A program made the translations under genes and the position numbers. Positions 37,085-51,103 of a DNA stretch of 64,000 nucleotides are shown piece by piece (the stretch's first letter is position 1; every line of letters begins with the position of its first letter). This DNA is from CAZLYK01 sp964563495 (GTDB lineage Bacteria; Acidobacteriota; Blastocatellia; RBC074). Under the pieces are notes generated by a model that ran no database searches, had not been told where the DNA came from, and saw only the letters and a program-made list of their open reading frames with translations. The stretch spans positions 4,967-68,966 of the forward strand of contig CAZLYK010000010.1 of NCBI GenBank assembly GCA_964563495.1. Direction: 5' to 3'.

Positions 37085-37226
37085 CCTGGTTTCCCCCTTT
37101 TTGATCGCTGGTCGGAGACGCCCATAGTTTATAGGCCGCGCGCTCGCCTGCTGTCAAACTGCCTGTCGATAGCCCGGTTGCGCCGGCATGGGAAATTTGT
37201 TAGTCTCTGCTGCTTAAGCCTGCATT

Positions 37227-37310
<84 letters not shown>

Positions 37311-37396
37311 CGGTTCAATTCCTGAATAATCAACCTCCAGCCTGATCCCCAGAGCATCAGTGTGAGCGATTAGTTGAGAAGAAAGGTGAGTCAATT

Positions 37397-38818
37397 TTGA
37401 AACTCGAAGTTGCGGTTGCGGAAGTTTCCCAGTCGAAAAAAGACCTGACGATTGAAGTTGCCGCAGATGAGGTTAAAGCGGAATTCGATAAGGCATATGA
37501 AGCTTATATGCGTTACGCGAAAGTCCCCGGGTTCCGGCCCGGTCGCGTCCCGCGCGGCGTGGTCAAGCAGCGTTTCGCCAAGGATGTCAAGGATGAAGTG
37601 ATCGGCCGACTCCTGCCGGAGGCCCTCCACCGCGTGATCATCGACCACAATTTGCATGTCGTCGGTGATCCGCATATCGATGAGGTCTCGGTCAATGAGG
37701 GCGAGTCGCTCAAATTCAGGGCGAGCGTCGAGGTCCTGCCCGATTTCGAGCTCAGGGAAGATAAAGGATTCAAGCTGACAAAAAGCGTCGCCCGCGTGAC
37801 CGATCAAGACGTCGAGAAAGTGATCAACCACTGGCGTGAATCTTCGGCCGAATACGTCCCGGTCGAGGACCGCCCTTCTCAGGATGGAGACTTCGTCTCG
37901 ATCAATCTGACCGGTAAATACGCCGAGCCTGCCGGCGAGGAGGATCTGGCGGTGGAGGACGTTCAGGTCGAACTCGGCGCCGCCGGGGTACAGGACGAGT
38001 TCAACCAAAACCTTCGCGGGGTCAAGGCGGGAGATGTGCGCGAGTTCCGCGTCTCCTATCCGGAAGATTTCACCTCGCCGGGACTGGCGGGCAAGACGCT
38101 GGATTTCAGCGCGACCGTCGTCGCCGTCCGAAGCAAAGAGTTGCCCGAGGCCGACGATGAATTCGCGAAGGGGATCGGTGAGTATGAATCGTTCGACCAG
38201 ATGCGCGAGAAGGTCCGCGAAAGTCTGACCCATGACTCCGAAAGCCGCGCCGAGACGCGTCTGCGTGATCAACTGGTCGACCGGCTCATCAGCCAATACG
38301 ATTTCGAAATCCCGTCTTCACTCCTCGAACGGCAGGCGTCCGACCGCGTCCGCGAACTCGCGCTTATGCTCATGCGCAGCGGAGTGTCTCTGGAAGCGGC
38401 CAGACAGATGAAGTGGGATGAACAGATGAAGGAGGCCCGCCGACAGGCGGAGAAGGATATTCGCGCAGCTCTCGTCGTGGGCCGGATCGGCGACAGGGAG
38501 AAGATCGAGGTCTCCGACCAAGAGACCGATACCGAGATCGAGCGGATGTCCGTTTCCACCGGCGAACCGTTGGAGCAACTGAGAGCCCGCTTGACAAAGG
38601 ATGAAGCGCTTTCTACTATCAAAAATCGGTTGCACTTTGCCAAGGTGCTCGATTTTGTCATCGGCAACTCTGAGATCACGGTTGAAGAGATCAGCGCCGA
38701 GGAGGAGGAGGAGCTAAGAAAGATGAAACCGCTGCTGGGGATTGAACCGGTCGATGAAATAGCGGCGGAAACAGCGGTCGAAGAGCAACCGGCTGAGCAA
38801 CCGGCTGAGCAACCGTAA
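37397..38818 (+). CDS. tig: trigger factor, ribosome-associated chaperone
   Basis: A 473-residue chaperone and prolyl isomerase. The ribosome-docking motif GFRPGRVPRG is at residues 46-55, the FKBP-like domain spans about 150-240 (DGDFVSINLTGKY), and the helical arms follow. The C-terminus is a short AEQP tandem repeat made from duplicated DNA at 38786-38815. The start is TTG at 37397, preceded by AAGGTGAG; no ATG is near. It opens the tig-clpP-clpX-lon protein quality-control cluster, just after tRNA-Leu. Confidence 0.94.
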   Translation: MKLEVAVAEVSQSKKDLTIEVAADEVKAEFDKAYEAYMRYAKVPGFRPGRVPRGVVKQRFAKDVKDEVIGRLLPEALHRVIIDHNLHVVGDPHIDEVSVNEGESLKFRASVEVLPDFELREDKGFKLTKSVARVTDQDVEKVINHWRESSAEYVPVEDRPSQDGDFVSINLTGKYAEPAGEEDLAVEDVQVELGAAGVQDEFNQNLRGVKAGDVREFRVSYPEDFTSPGLAGKTLDFSATVVAVRSKELPEADDEFAKGIGEYESFDQMREKVRESLTHDSESRAETRLRDQLVDRLISQYDFEIPSSLLERQASDRVRELALMLMRSGVSLEAARQMKWDEQMKEARRQAEKDIRAALVVGRIGDREKIEVSDQETDTEIERMSVSTGEPLEQLRARLTKDEALSTIKNRLHFAKVLDFVIGNSEITVEEISAEEEEELRKMKPLLGIEPVDEIAAETAVEEQPAEQPAEQP

Positions 38819-38959
38819 GACCGATCTTCAGGCAATCCGAGTTGTCGCTGACTCTGAAGTTGCCCGTGAAGCCCTGATCTCCCAATTTTGAACAGATTTT
38901 CCGCCCCCCGCGTCGATTGATCGAGAGACAACGGGGCCAGATTTATCGAACTAAGCATT

Positions 38960-39562
<603 letters not shown>

Positions 39563-39570
39563 CCAAGAAT

Positions 39571-39623
39571 TCATCAATCATGAATTTGATGAAGAACGCC
39601 GATTCGCCGTTCATGATTGATGA
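39571..39623 (+). repeat. 14-bp inverted repeat after clpP
   Basis: TCATCAATCATGAA at 39571-39584 and its exact complement at 39610-39623, between clpP and the zinc-finger gene. There is no U-tract, so it is a hairpin or binding site rather than a terminator. Confidence 0.6.
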
Positions 39624-39640
39624 TCGAGCACTCGTCTTAT

Positions 39641-40051
39641 ATGAGCGATAGCAATCCCTCAGTCAATCCTCACTCTGACTTTGATGGAGCGCTTGGCACG
39701 CCGTCGCCACGGCAGGTCCTGCGTTGCTCTTTTTGCGGTCTGGGTGAGGGCGAGGTGGCGCGGCTCTTTGAAGGGCATGCGGGGTATATCTGTGACGAGT
39801 GCGTAGATGTTTGTGTTCAGCTCTTACACGACTATCGCGAAATGGGGATCAGGCCGCCGAAAGTAAACCAGCCATGGTACAAGAAGCTCTTCGGCGATGA
39901 CGGCGGCGACGATGGCGCCTGCAGCTTCAATATTCACGACCGCAACAATCCGCAAGGCGAGCGGATCTTCCCCGGAATCAATGCCCAAATCTGTGATAAA
40001 TGCGTTCGCGCGTGCGAGGTGCTCAAGTCGAGCCTATTGATCGGTGGTTGA
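39641..40051 (+). CDS. stand-alone ClpX-type C4 zinc-finger protein
   Basis: A 136-residue protein between clpP and clpX without an ATPase domain. The first zinc finger (C29, C32, C51, C54: RCSFCG...YICDECVDVC) is a ClpX N-domain-type C4 finger. A second, decayed copy covers residues 92-125 (ACSFN...QICDKCVRAC): its second cysteine is replaced by Asn 97, with His 99 nearby. ClpX N-domains bind substrates and adaptors as dimers, so this could be an adaptor or competitor of ClpX; that is inference. The ATG at 39641 is preferred over an ATG at 39620 because the conserved part begins later; neither has a strong ribosome binding site. Confidence 0.8.
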   Translation: MSDSNPSVNPHSDFDGALGTPSPRQVLRCSFCGLGEGEVARLFEGHAGYICDECVDVCVQLLHDYREMGIRPPKVNQPWYKKLFGDDGGDDGACSFNIHDRNNPQGERIFPGINAQICDKCVRACEVLKSSLLIGG

Positions 40052-40219
40052 ATCGGTGGTTGAAAGGGAGAGGGATAGGATCGGTGCGCCGGAGCGGGTT
40101 TCGGACCCTGCTTGCGCGAGTTGAGCCACTTGTTTATGATTGAGTGCGTGCCGCAGTTGTTAACCGGTTACCGGAATCAGAATGCAAAACATATTTTTTA
40201 AGGTGGAGGCCGCAATCCG

Positions 40220-41446
<1,227 letters not shown>

Positions 41447-41464
41447 TCAAGAGACAGGACAACG

Positions 41465-43924
<2,460 letters not shown>

Positions 43925-43935
43925 AGCGACCCAAC

Positions 43936-43982
43936 CGACAGGATTTTTTTGCATATTTTTTCAAAATCGATTCCTGTCGATT
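43936..43982. repeat. diverged CAGGATT-type repeat after lon
   Basis: GACAGGATTTTTTT at the left and ATTCCTGTCGATTCC at the right resemble outer ends of the repeat family; the interior is AT-rich. It lies between lon and engB. Confidence 0.5.
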
Positions 43983-44007
43983 CCGCCGCTTTGTTCGGAT
44001 CTTTTTA

Positions 44008-44592
<585 letters not shown>

Positions 44593-44992
44593 TCCCGCTT
44601 TATCTTTTTCTGATGGCTCGTATCTGATCAGGCATCGACAATTGTAGTCGCGAAATACATTTCTCCCTGTCGGGTCATTTGCGAAACTCACCGCAACAAC
44701 GCTGAACTCACGCGCATTGATTATCCCAGCAAATACGGAACCGGGTAGTGAATCGGGCATTGGATCTGAAGCCGAAATCAGCAAAGGGATGGCCAAGACA
44801 GGTTTAAACAAGCGGTGAGAGAGAGCAGCCTGAAGACCACCGGATATGAAGACTGGCGCGTGGCCTCAATCGCGCGCATTCAAATGACTGAATAATCCCA
44901 ATCAACAAGGAGATATTTGAGACCCGTCATCGGTGGTGCAGGCGCGCCGGAGTAGCGCGCTTAGCCGATGGGATGAAATGAGGTAAACCTTT
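44593..44992 (+). other. 400-base leader upstream of rho, with a possible short upstream reading frame
   Basis: No protein gene with support lies here. A strong AAGGAG (44907-44912) is followed at 4 bases by TTG and a 12-codon frame ending with TAG at 44955 (peptide MRPVIGGAGAPE), well ahead of the separate GAGGTAAA site of rho. A long leader is usual for rho genes that control themselves. No clear promoter or terminator was seen; the first half is AT-richer than its surroundings. Confidence 0.35.
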
Positions 44993-46324
<1,332 letters not shown>

Positions 46325-46328
46325 AATT

Positions 46329-46410
46329 AATAGACAGGATTGACAGGATTAAACCGGATCATTTTATGCTTTGTCTTTGATCCGGTTTAATCCTGTCAAT
46401 CCTGTCTATT
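46329..46410. repeat. CAGGATT palindromic repeat between rho and the convergent secreted-protein gene
   Basis: Full palindrome with arms AATAGACAGGATTGACAGG and complement, centre TTTTATGCTTTG. Read on the minus strand it supplies the codons NRQD and TGA that end the downstream gene. Confidence 0.92.
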
Positions 46411-47034
46411 CTCCTGGAGGGTGAGGGCGATATTTCTGACCTCATCGAATTCGATCTCGACCTCGATCGATGCGGTCTGAAAGCCGCGGGCGTTGGCAGT
46501 GATCCGGTATTTGGCCTTTTCCGCGCGCAGTCGAAAAGCGAACTCGCCGCCATCGCGAGAGACCGTCTCCTGTTTGAATCCCTTCCCACCATCGATTCGC
46601 TCGATCACGACCATCGCATTCGGAAGCGAATACCCAACCCCATAAAGAACCGCTCCGCGGATTACCGCATATGGATCGCCTTCACGTGAGAGTTCGATCG
46701 TCCGGCTGAGCTTGACCGTCTCTCCCGAAACGACTTCCAGAGTGCGGGTGGTGAAGGATTTGAACCCTTTTTTTTCAAAGGCGAGAAAATACGAGCCCGA
46801 CGAGAGATGATCGAAGGTGAATTCGCCCTTGGCATCGCTCGAGGTCTCGTGCCGGTCAGCTTTATTTTTGGCATTGGTCGCGCGGACCAAAACGCCGTCG
46901 AGGACCTTGCCGTTCTGCTCCTTGACTTTGCCCTTGATCATTCCGGTCTGCGCGCCGGCCGGGGCGGAGAGCGAAACTGTCAGAACCAGCGCGATCAGAA
47001 TTGCGTATTTGAGTAGCGACTTCATCATGTCCAT
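46396..47034 (-). CDS. secreted protein with carboxypeptidase-regulatory-like (Ig-fold) domains
   Basis: A 212-residue exported protein with a signal peptide (about residues 5-28). The first domain (GMIKGKVKEQNGKVLDGVLVRATN) matches the pattern of carboxypeptidase regulatory-like/CarboxypepD_reg domains; the second half is probably another beta-sandwich. Such domains are common in secreted acidobacterial proteins; function is structural or adhesive, not readable. The start may be at 47034 or the Met two codons in. The last residues (NRQD) and TGA come from the palindromic repeat. Confidence 0.75.
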   Translation of the reverse strand: MDMMKSLLKYAILIALVLTVSLSAPAGAQTGMIKGKVKEQNGKVLDGVLVRATNAKNKADRHETSSDAKGEFTFDHLSSGSYFLAFEKKGFKSFTTRTLEVVSGETVKLSRTIELSREGDPYAVIRGAVLYGVGYSLPNAMVVIERIDGGKGFKQETVSRDGGEFAFRLRAEKAKYRITANARGFQTASIEVEIEFDEVRNIALTLQENRQD

Positions 47035-47063
47035 GTCATCCTGATCTTAAGATAGAAATCTAT

Positions 47064-47069
47064 TATACT
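47064..47069 (+). promoter_or_regulatory. candidate -10 box for the VWA gene
   Basis: TATACT lies 9 bases before the ATG at 47079, so any transcript would have almost no leader. No ribosome binding site is visible. The -35 is not clear. Confidence 0.35.
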
Positions 47070-47078
47070 AAGCCGCTT

Positions 47079-48182
47079 ATGAAATTTCGCCTCTTGATCA
47101 CCGCTCTGAGTAATGCCCCGGTAATTGGCGGCAAAAGGACCGGGGGACGGGGGGACGGGGCGACTGGGCGATTGAATCATCAATCGCCCAGTCGCCCCGT
47201 CCCCCAGTCGCCCCGTCCTCTTCCCGCCAACTACTGGGGCATCACCGCTCTGATCCTCGTTTTGTCCGCCGTCGTTTTGGCGCAGGACCGGCCGGTTCAG
47301 GAACCGAGACCGGCTATCACCGTCCGGGTCGAGACCGATCTGGTGGCGATCGATGTGACTGTGACAGATCAGAAGGGTGATTACGTGCGCGACCTGCGCG
47401 CCGAGGATTTTCAGCTCTTCGAGGACGGCAAGCCGCGAAAGATAGATTTTTTCTCCCTCACGGATCAGAACACGCTCTCCCGCCCGTTGGCCGTAGTCTT
47501 TGCGCTCGATCTCTCCGGGAGCCTCAAACCTGAAGAGACCGTCACGCTGCGCGAAGCCGCCATGAAGTTTTCCGAGTTGATGAAAGGCGATTCGGTCTTC
47601 GCCGCTTTGGGCTTTAACTACAAGGTCAAAACCCTGCAGGATTTCACCTCTGATGCGAGGAAGCTCGCGCGCGCTCTCTCGAAGGCCGACCGGTTTGAGG
47701 GTTCGACGCGAATCTACGATGCGATCGACAAGGCGATCACCATGCTCGATCGGAAAGCTCCGCGGACACGCAAAGGAAGGCCGGTCCGTCGGGTGGTGGT
47801 GGTGATCAGCGACGGGTTCGATTCGGCCAGCATTATCGACCGGCGTGAATTGGTCCGTCGCGCCAATGCCGCGGGTGTGACCGTATACACCGTGACGCTG
47901 CCGTCTTATATGCTTTCGGCGACTCGCTCGGGTGAGCGGGTAATTACCCCCCTCGACGCGACAAGAGTAGTGACCGCAACCGGCGGGCTCGATTACGCGG
48001 CTGATGCTGAGGATTTTACTCCGGTTTTTAAGGCGCTGGCCGAAGAGATCCGCGCCAGTTATGTGCTCGCTTACTATCCGGAATGGCGCGACGGCAAATA
48101 TCACGAACTGCGCGTCAAGACCACGCGATCCGGGGTTAACTTACGCGTCAACCGGTCCGGCTATCTCGCGCCGGCCAGGTAA
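47079..48182 (+). CDS. secreted VWFA-domain protein (acidobacterial type) with disrupted signal peptide
   Basis: A 367-residue protein with a von Willebrand factor A domain; the metal-binding DLSGS motif is at residues 144-148. It is preceded by a region like that in VWFA-related proteins of Acidobacteriota (VTVTDQKGDYVRDLRAEDFQLFEDGKP). The signal peptide is interrupted: residues 11-58 are encoded by a 144-bp insertion at 47109-47252. Removing it gives MKFRLLITALILVLSAVVLA, an ideal signal sequence. The insertion keeps the frame, so an export signal with a very long, Arg/Pro-rich n-region may still work, or the protein may now be mislocalised. Confidence 0.88.
   Translation: MKFRLLITALSNAPVIGGKRTGGRGDGATGRLNHQSPSRPVPQSPRPLPANYWGITALILVLSAVVLAQDRPVQEPRPAITVRVETDLVAIDVTVTDQKGDYVRDLRAEDFQLFEDGKPRKIDFFSLTDQNTLSRPLAVVFALDLSGSLKPEETVTLREAAMKFSELMKGDSVFAALGFNYKVKTLQDFTSDARKLARALSKADRFEGSTRIYDAIDKAITMLDRKAPRTRKGRPVRRVVVVISDGFDSASIIDRRELVRRANAAGVTVYTVTLPSYMLSATRSGERVITPLDATRVVTATGGLDYAADAEDFTPVFKALAEEIRASYVLAYYPEWRDGKYHELRVKTTRSGVNLRVNRSGYLAPAR
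47097..47253. mobile_element. 131-bp palindromic element with 13-bp target duplication, inside the VWA gene
   Basis: The direct repeat ATCACCGCTCTGA occurs at 47097-47109 and 47241-47253. Between the copies (47110-47240) is an imperfect palindrome with arms of about 64 bp meeting at GATTGAATCATCAATC. The arms begin TAATGCCCCGGTAATTGGCGG on the left (complement GATGCCCCAGTAGTTGGCGG on the right). This is the structure of a non-autonomous insertion (MITE-like). No coding sequence is inside. No second copy was noticed in the window. Confidence 0.85.
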
Positions 48183-48226
48183 TGCCCGGATCGGCAAATC
48201 AAGTCGTGGCCAGCTGATCCAAGATT

Positions 48227-48415
48227 TCAATACGACTCCTCGTCGTCGTAATATTCTTCCTCTTCATCTTCGCTGGCGAGATCGAGCTCGATCGGGTCGA
48301 GCCCGACTATTTCAAGCATCGCCTCACACTCTTCACAATGCATGGTATCGCCTTTGTCAACATCGTCGTCGACGTGAATCTCCGCTTCACATTCAGGGCA
48401 AACTGCTAATGGCAC
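48227..48415 (-). CDS. LysW-like small zinc-ribbon acidic protein
   Basis: A 62-residue protein with two CPxC-type pairs (CPEC near the N-terminus, CEEC mid-protein) followed by EIVGLDPIELD and a very acidic tail. This is the layout of LysW amino-group carrier proteins. It lacks the C-terminal EDWGE that carries the substrate in true LysW, ending instead in EESY. GGAGG lies 9 bases before the GTG at 48415 but directly abuts an ATG at 48424; the GTG is preferred on spacing. No lysX, lysZ or lysY is nearby, and lysine is made by the diaminopimelate route here, so a carrier role is doubtful. Confidence 0.7.
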   Translation of the reverse strand: MPLAVCPECEAEIHVDDDVDKGDTMHCEECEAMLEIVGLDPIELDLASEDEEEEYYDDEESY

Positions 48416-48747
48416 TTTCGTCATCCTCCGCAATCTCAGAATCAACGCATGTCAGGGCCCTCCTCCACGCGCCCAGAATCTAAACTAAAATCGGCCATTT
48501 TGGCAATCCTGCCCCGTTTGCACCGGATGCTCGCCGGCTCTCTCGCAGAGCTTTTGATTGCGCGAAAAATCAATATCCATGCGGCTGATATCGTCCCGAC
48601 AGCATATTTAGCCCGAAAAATAAGGCTTTTATCGCGCTTTCTTCGATAATTATCTTGCACGCTTATACCAGCTACGGTATACTTCGCCCCGTTTTTGTAC
48701 AAGATAATGTGATGACTGACAATCCAATCAAATAAGGAGAAAAAATT
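48416..48747. other. intergenic region between the LysW-like gene and the second HU gene
   Basis: About 330 bases without a supported gene. It contains the HU promoter at 48655-48683 and, before it, an AT-rich stretch. Several short open frames exist but none has codon use or a ribosome binding site that supports it. Confidence 0.6.
48655..48683 (+). promoter_or_regulatory. sigma-70 promoter of the second HU gene
   Basis: TTGCAC at 48655-48660 and TATACT at 48678-48683 with a 17-base spacer; start near 48690, about 58 bases before the ATG. Confidence 0.8.
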
Positions 48748-49047
48748 ATGGCAGCTAAACAGATGACCAAGAGCCAATTTGCCGCTCATCTCGCCGAAAA
48801 GTTCGGAATCTCGAAGAAGGCCGCCAATGAAGTTCTTGATGAGATCGCTTTGGTCGCCGTCACGCAGACGAAGAAGAATGGCGCATTCACTCTGCCGGGG
48901 ATCGGCAAGCTGGTCAAAGCGCATCGCAAGGCTCGCATGGGCCGGAACCCGGCGACTGGCGTTGCGATCAAGATCCCGGCCAAGACCGTCGTCAAATTCC
49001 GCGTCGCGAAGGCCTGTAAGGATTCGATCGTTCCGCCGAAGAAATAG
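48748..49047 (+). CDS. HU/IHF-family DNA-binding protein (copy 2)
   Basis: A 99-residue nucleoid protein. The arm motif GRNPATGVAIKIPAKTVVKFRVAKACKD is complete, but the N-terminal region (AKQMTKSQFAAHLAEKFGISKKAANEVLDEI) and the C-terminal Lys-rich tail differ from the copy at 15802. AAGGAGAAAA gives a strong ribosome binding site. The TAG stop (AAATAGACTGG) lies in a palindromic composite element. Confidence 0.94.
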   Translation: MAAKQMTKSQFAAHLAEKFGISKKAANEVLDEIALVAVTQTKKNGAFTLPGIGKLVKAHRKARMGRNPATGVAIKIPAKTVVKFRVAKACKDSIVPPKK

Positions 49048-49315
49048 ACTGGATTGACCGGAGTTATTGCAGGATTACAGCGGCTTTCAGTTTCGTGCGT
49101 CCTGTCAGACGCACGACCGTCAGGGAGGGCGACTGACAGGACGCACGAAACTGAAAAACCGCGCTGATCGCATTGGTCATCAATCAACGCTTACCCTGCG
49201 GCAGCAAGTTTCACGTTGGTGCGACCGCGAGGACGCGGTCGCACCAACGTGAAACTTGCTATCAACAGGATGACACACCCAGTCGGAGAATCCTGTTTAA
49301 TCCTGTCTCTGTCAT
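49045..49315. repeat. composite twin-hairpin element, copy A
   Basis: CAGGATT-type ends enclose two long hairpins. Hairpin 1: 23-bp perfect stem, 49086-49108 with 49133-49155, 24-base loop. Hairpin 2: 26-bp perfect stem, 49204-49229 with 49234-49259, 4-base loop AGGA. A conserved linker (49156-49203) joins them. The same arrangement, inverted, is at 63727-63968, with compensated differences in both stems. Confidence 0.92.
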
Positions 49316-50658
49316 TTTGTTATTCTCGCAGGCATCTTCAGCATGGTGGCGATCAAGCCGGCGATCAGGATGCACGCCGCCAGAAACCACATGCCCGAGA
49401 CGTAAGTGCCTGATTTCGTGCTCAGCATACCGACTACTTTCGGGCCGAGGTACCCGCCCAGATTGCCGACTGAGTTGATCAGGCCGATCGAGGTCGCGGC
49501 GGCTGAGGTGGTCAGAAAAGCCGTCGGCCAGGTCCAGAAGATCGGCAGATAGGCGTGGACGCCGATCCCGATGAGACAGAAGAAGCTCACGACCAGCGCC
49601 AGGTTGTCACCCGAAAGGATGCTCAGGACCATGGCTGCCGCGCCAAGCAGCATCGGCAAAGCCGTATGCCAGCGGCGCTCGCCGGTTCGATCTGAATGGG
49701 CACCATTGATCAGCATGGCGAAGAAACCGAAGATGTACGGCAGCATGGTGACGAGCGTCTGAGTCGTGACCGATGTCCCTTTCATTTTCGCCGTGATCGA
49801 GGGGAGAAAGAAGGTCAACCCGTAATATCCGGTCACGATGAAAACATAGATCAGGGCGAGCAGGTAGGTTTGCGGCGTCTTGAAGGCCAGGACAAAGGCG
49901 GATCTGATGCTGTCATGCCCGGCTGCCTGTTTCTCGATCCGCTCACGTTCCAGTTCGTCGATGATCCACTGCTTCTCATCCTCGGGCAGCCATTTGGCGT
50001 CGCGCGGCCAGTCGGTCAGATAGAAGATCGTGATCACGCCCAGGATGACCGAGGGAATACCTTCCAGGATAAAGACCCAGCGCCAGCCCGGCAAACCCAG
50101 CCAGTCGATGTTGTGCATGATCGCTTGTGAGGCCGGCACGCCGACGATCGTGGCGATCGGAAGCCCGATCATGAAGTTGGCTTTGGCCTTGGCCCGATCC
50201 TGATACCGGAACCAATGCGAGAGATAGACGATGATGCCGGGAAAGAATCCGGCCTCAGCCGCGCCGAGGATAAAGCGCAGCCAGTAAAACTGGTTCTCTT
50301 TGCTCGCGAAATTGAGCCATGGGGTATCGATCAGCCCCATCATCGACGCGACAATACCCCACGAGATCATGATCCGTGCGATCCATTTTCGAGCGCTCCA
50401 ATTCTCGACGATCAAAGTACCGGGAATTTCGAGCAGGAAGTAGCCGATAAAGAAGATGCCGGCGCCGGTCCCGATCATTGCATCAGTAAATCCCAGGTCG
50501 CCTTTCATCTGCAGGGCTGCGACGCCGACATTGGTCCGATCAATGAAGGCTATGAAATAGAGCAGCAACAGGAAAGGCATGAGCCGCCGGGTGATGCGCC
50601 GCCGAGCGCTGTCTGCGACAGACAACGGCCGGCTCGAATCCGCCACACTAACTGCCAT
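49312..50658 (-). CDS. MFS transporter, ACS (anion:cation symporter) type
   Basis: A 448-residue transporter with about twelve membrane helices. FIDRTNVGVAALQMKGDLGF near residue 38 and the loop HSDRTGERRWH are typical of the ACS family, which carries organic anions such as tartrate, phthalate, glucarate or 4-hydroxyphenylacetate. The ATG at 50658 has AAAGGAG at 9 bases. The TGA stop directly borders the CAGGATT-type end of the composite element. The substrate cannot be predicted. Confidence 0.9.
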   Translation of the reverse strand: MAVSVADSSRPLSVADSARRRITRRLMPFLLLLYFIAFIDRTNVGVAALQMKGDLGFTDAMIGTGAGIFFIGYFLLEIPGTLIVENWSARKWIARIMISWGIVASMMGLIDTPWLNFASKENQFYWLRFILGAAEAGFFPGIIVYLSHWFRYQDRAKAKANFMIGLPIATIVGVPASQAIMHNIDWLGLPGWRWVFILEGIPSVILGVITIFYLTDWPRDAKWLPEDEKQWIIDELERERIEKQAAGHDSIRSAFVLAFKTPQTYLLALIYVFIVTGYYGLTFFLPSITAKMKGTSVTTQTLVTMLPYIFGFFAMLINGAHSDRTGERRWHTALPMLLGAAAMVLSILSGDNLALVVSFFCLIGIGVHAYLPIFWTWPTAFLTTSAAATSIGLINSVGNLGGYLGPKVVGMLSTKSGTYVSGMWFLAACILIAGLIATMLKMPARITK

Positions 50659-50809
50659 CGCCAGATTCTCCTTTTTGAGGGTGATCTATGGAGCTTAACG
50701 CCTGATGGGTACAACGGGCGTGATGCTACTATTGTGGGACGGCGATGGCAAGCGACTCAGGACCGGAAGAGTCAGTGATCCGATTGAGGTTCAGATCTGA
50801 TCCGGTGTT

Positions 50810-50914
50810 TCAGGCCCAGGCCGTGATGACAATTGCGACCACGAATGAGCTGAAGAGCAGGAGGCCCAGCCAGGCATGCGGGGGCAAGTGGATGAGGCGC
50901 TTCAAGTTTTTCAT
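50810..50914 (-). CDS. possible small single-helix membrane protein
   Basis: A 34-codon frame: a short basic N-terminus (MKNLKRLIHLPP) followed by a clean hydrophobic helix (WLGLLLFSSFVVAIVITAWA). The ribosome binding site is weak. It sits in a 445-base stretch between the MFS and YdjM-like genes that shows nothing else. It may be real or chance. Confidence 0.35.
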   Translation of the reverse strand: MKNLKRLIHLPPHAWLGLLLFSSFVVAIVITAWA

Positions 50915-51103
50915 ACTGCTTACTACCGAAAACGAAACTCGCCGGGGCAGAGTGAGATGACGACTTCGCTCTCGCACACTTTCGTTAAATTGAGGGATAG
51001 GGGCGATAAGGGTTGGCACCGAGGAATTTGGGGCTCGCAGGGCCGGCACGCGCAGATTAGTGTAAGGACGCTGCCGCCTCGTAAAGCCGGCGATATAATA
51101 GCC

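Noticed and set aside
47025..48104. 359-codon minus-strand open frame
   Set aside because: Antisense to the VWA protein, which has a MIDAS motif and family-like sequence.
48227..48415. LysW as evidence of the alpha-aminoadipate lysine pathway
   Set aside because: The EDWGE attachment end is missing, no lysX/Y/Z genes are nearby, and the diaminopimelate genes are present.
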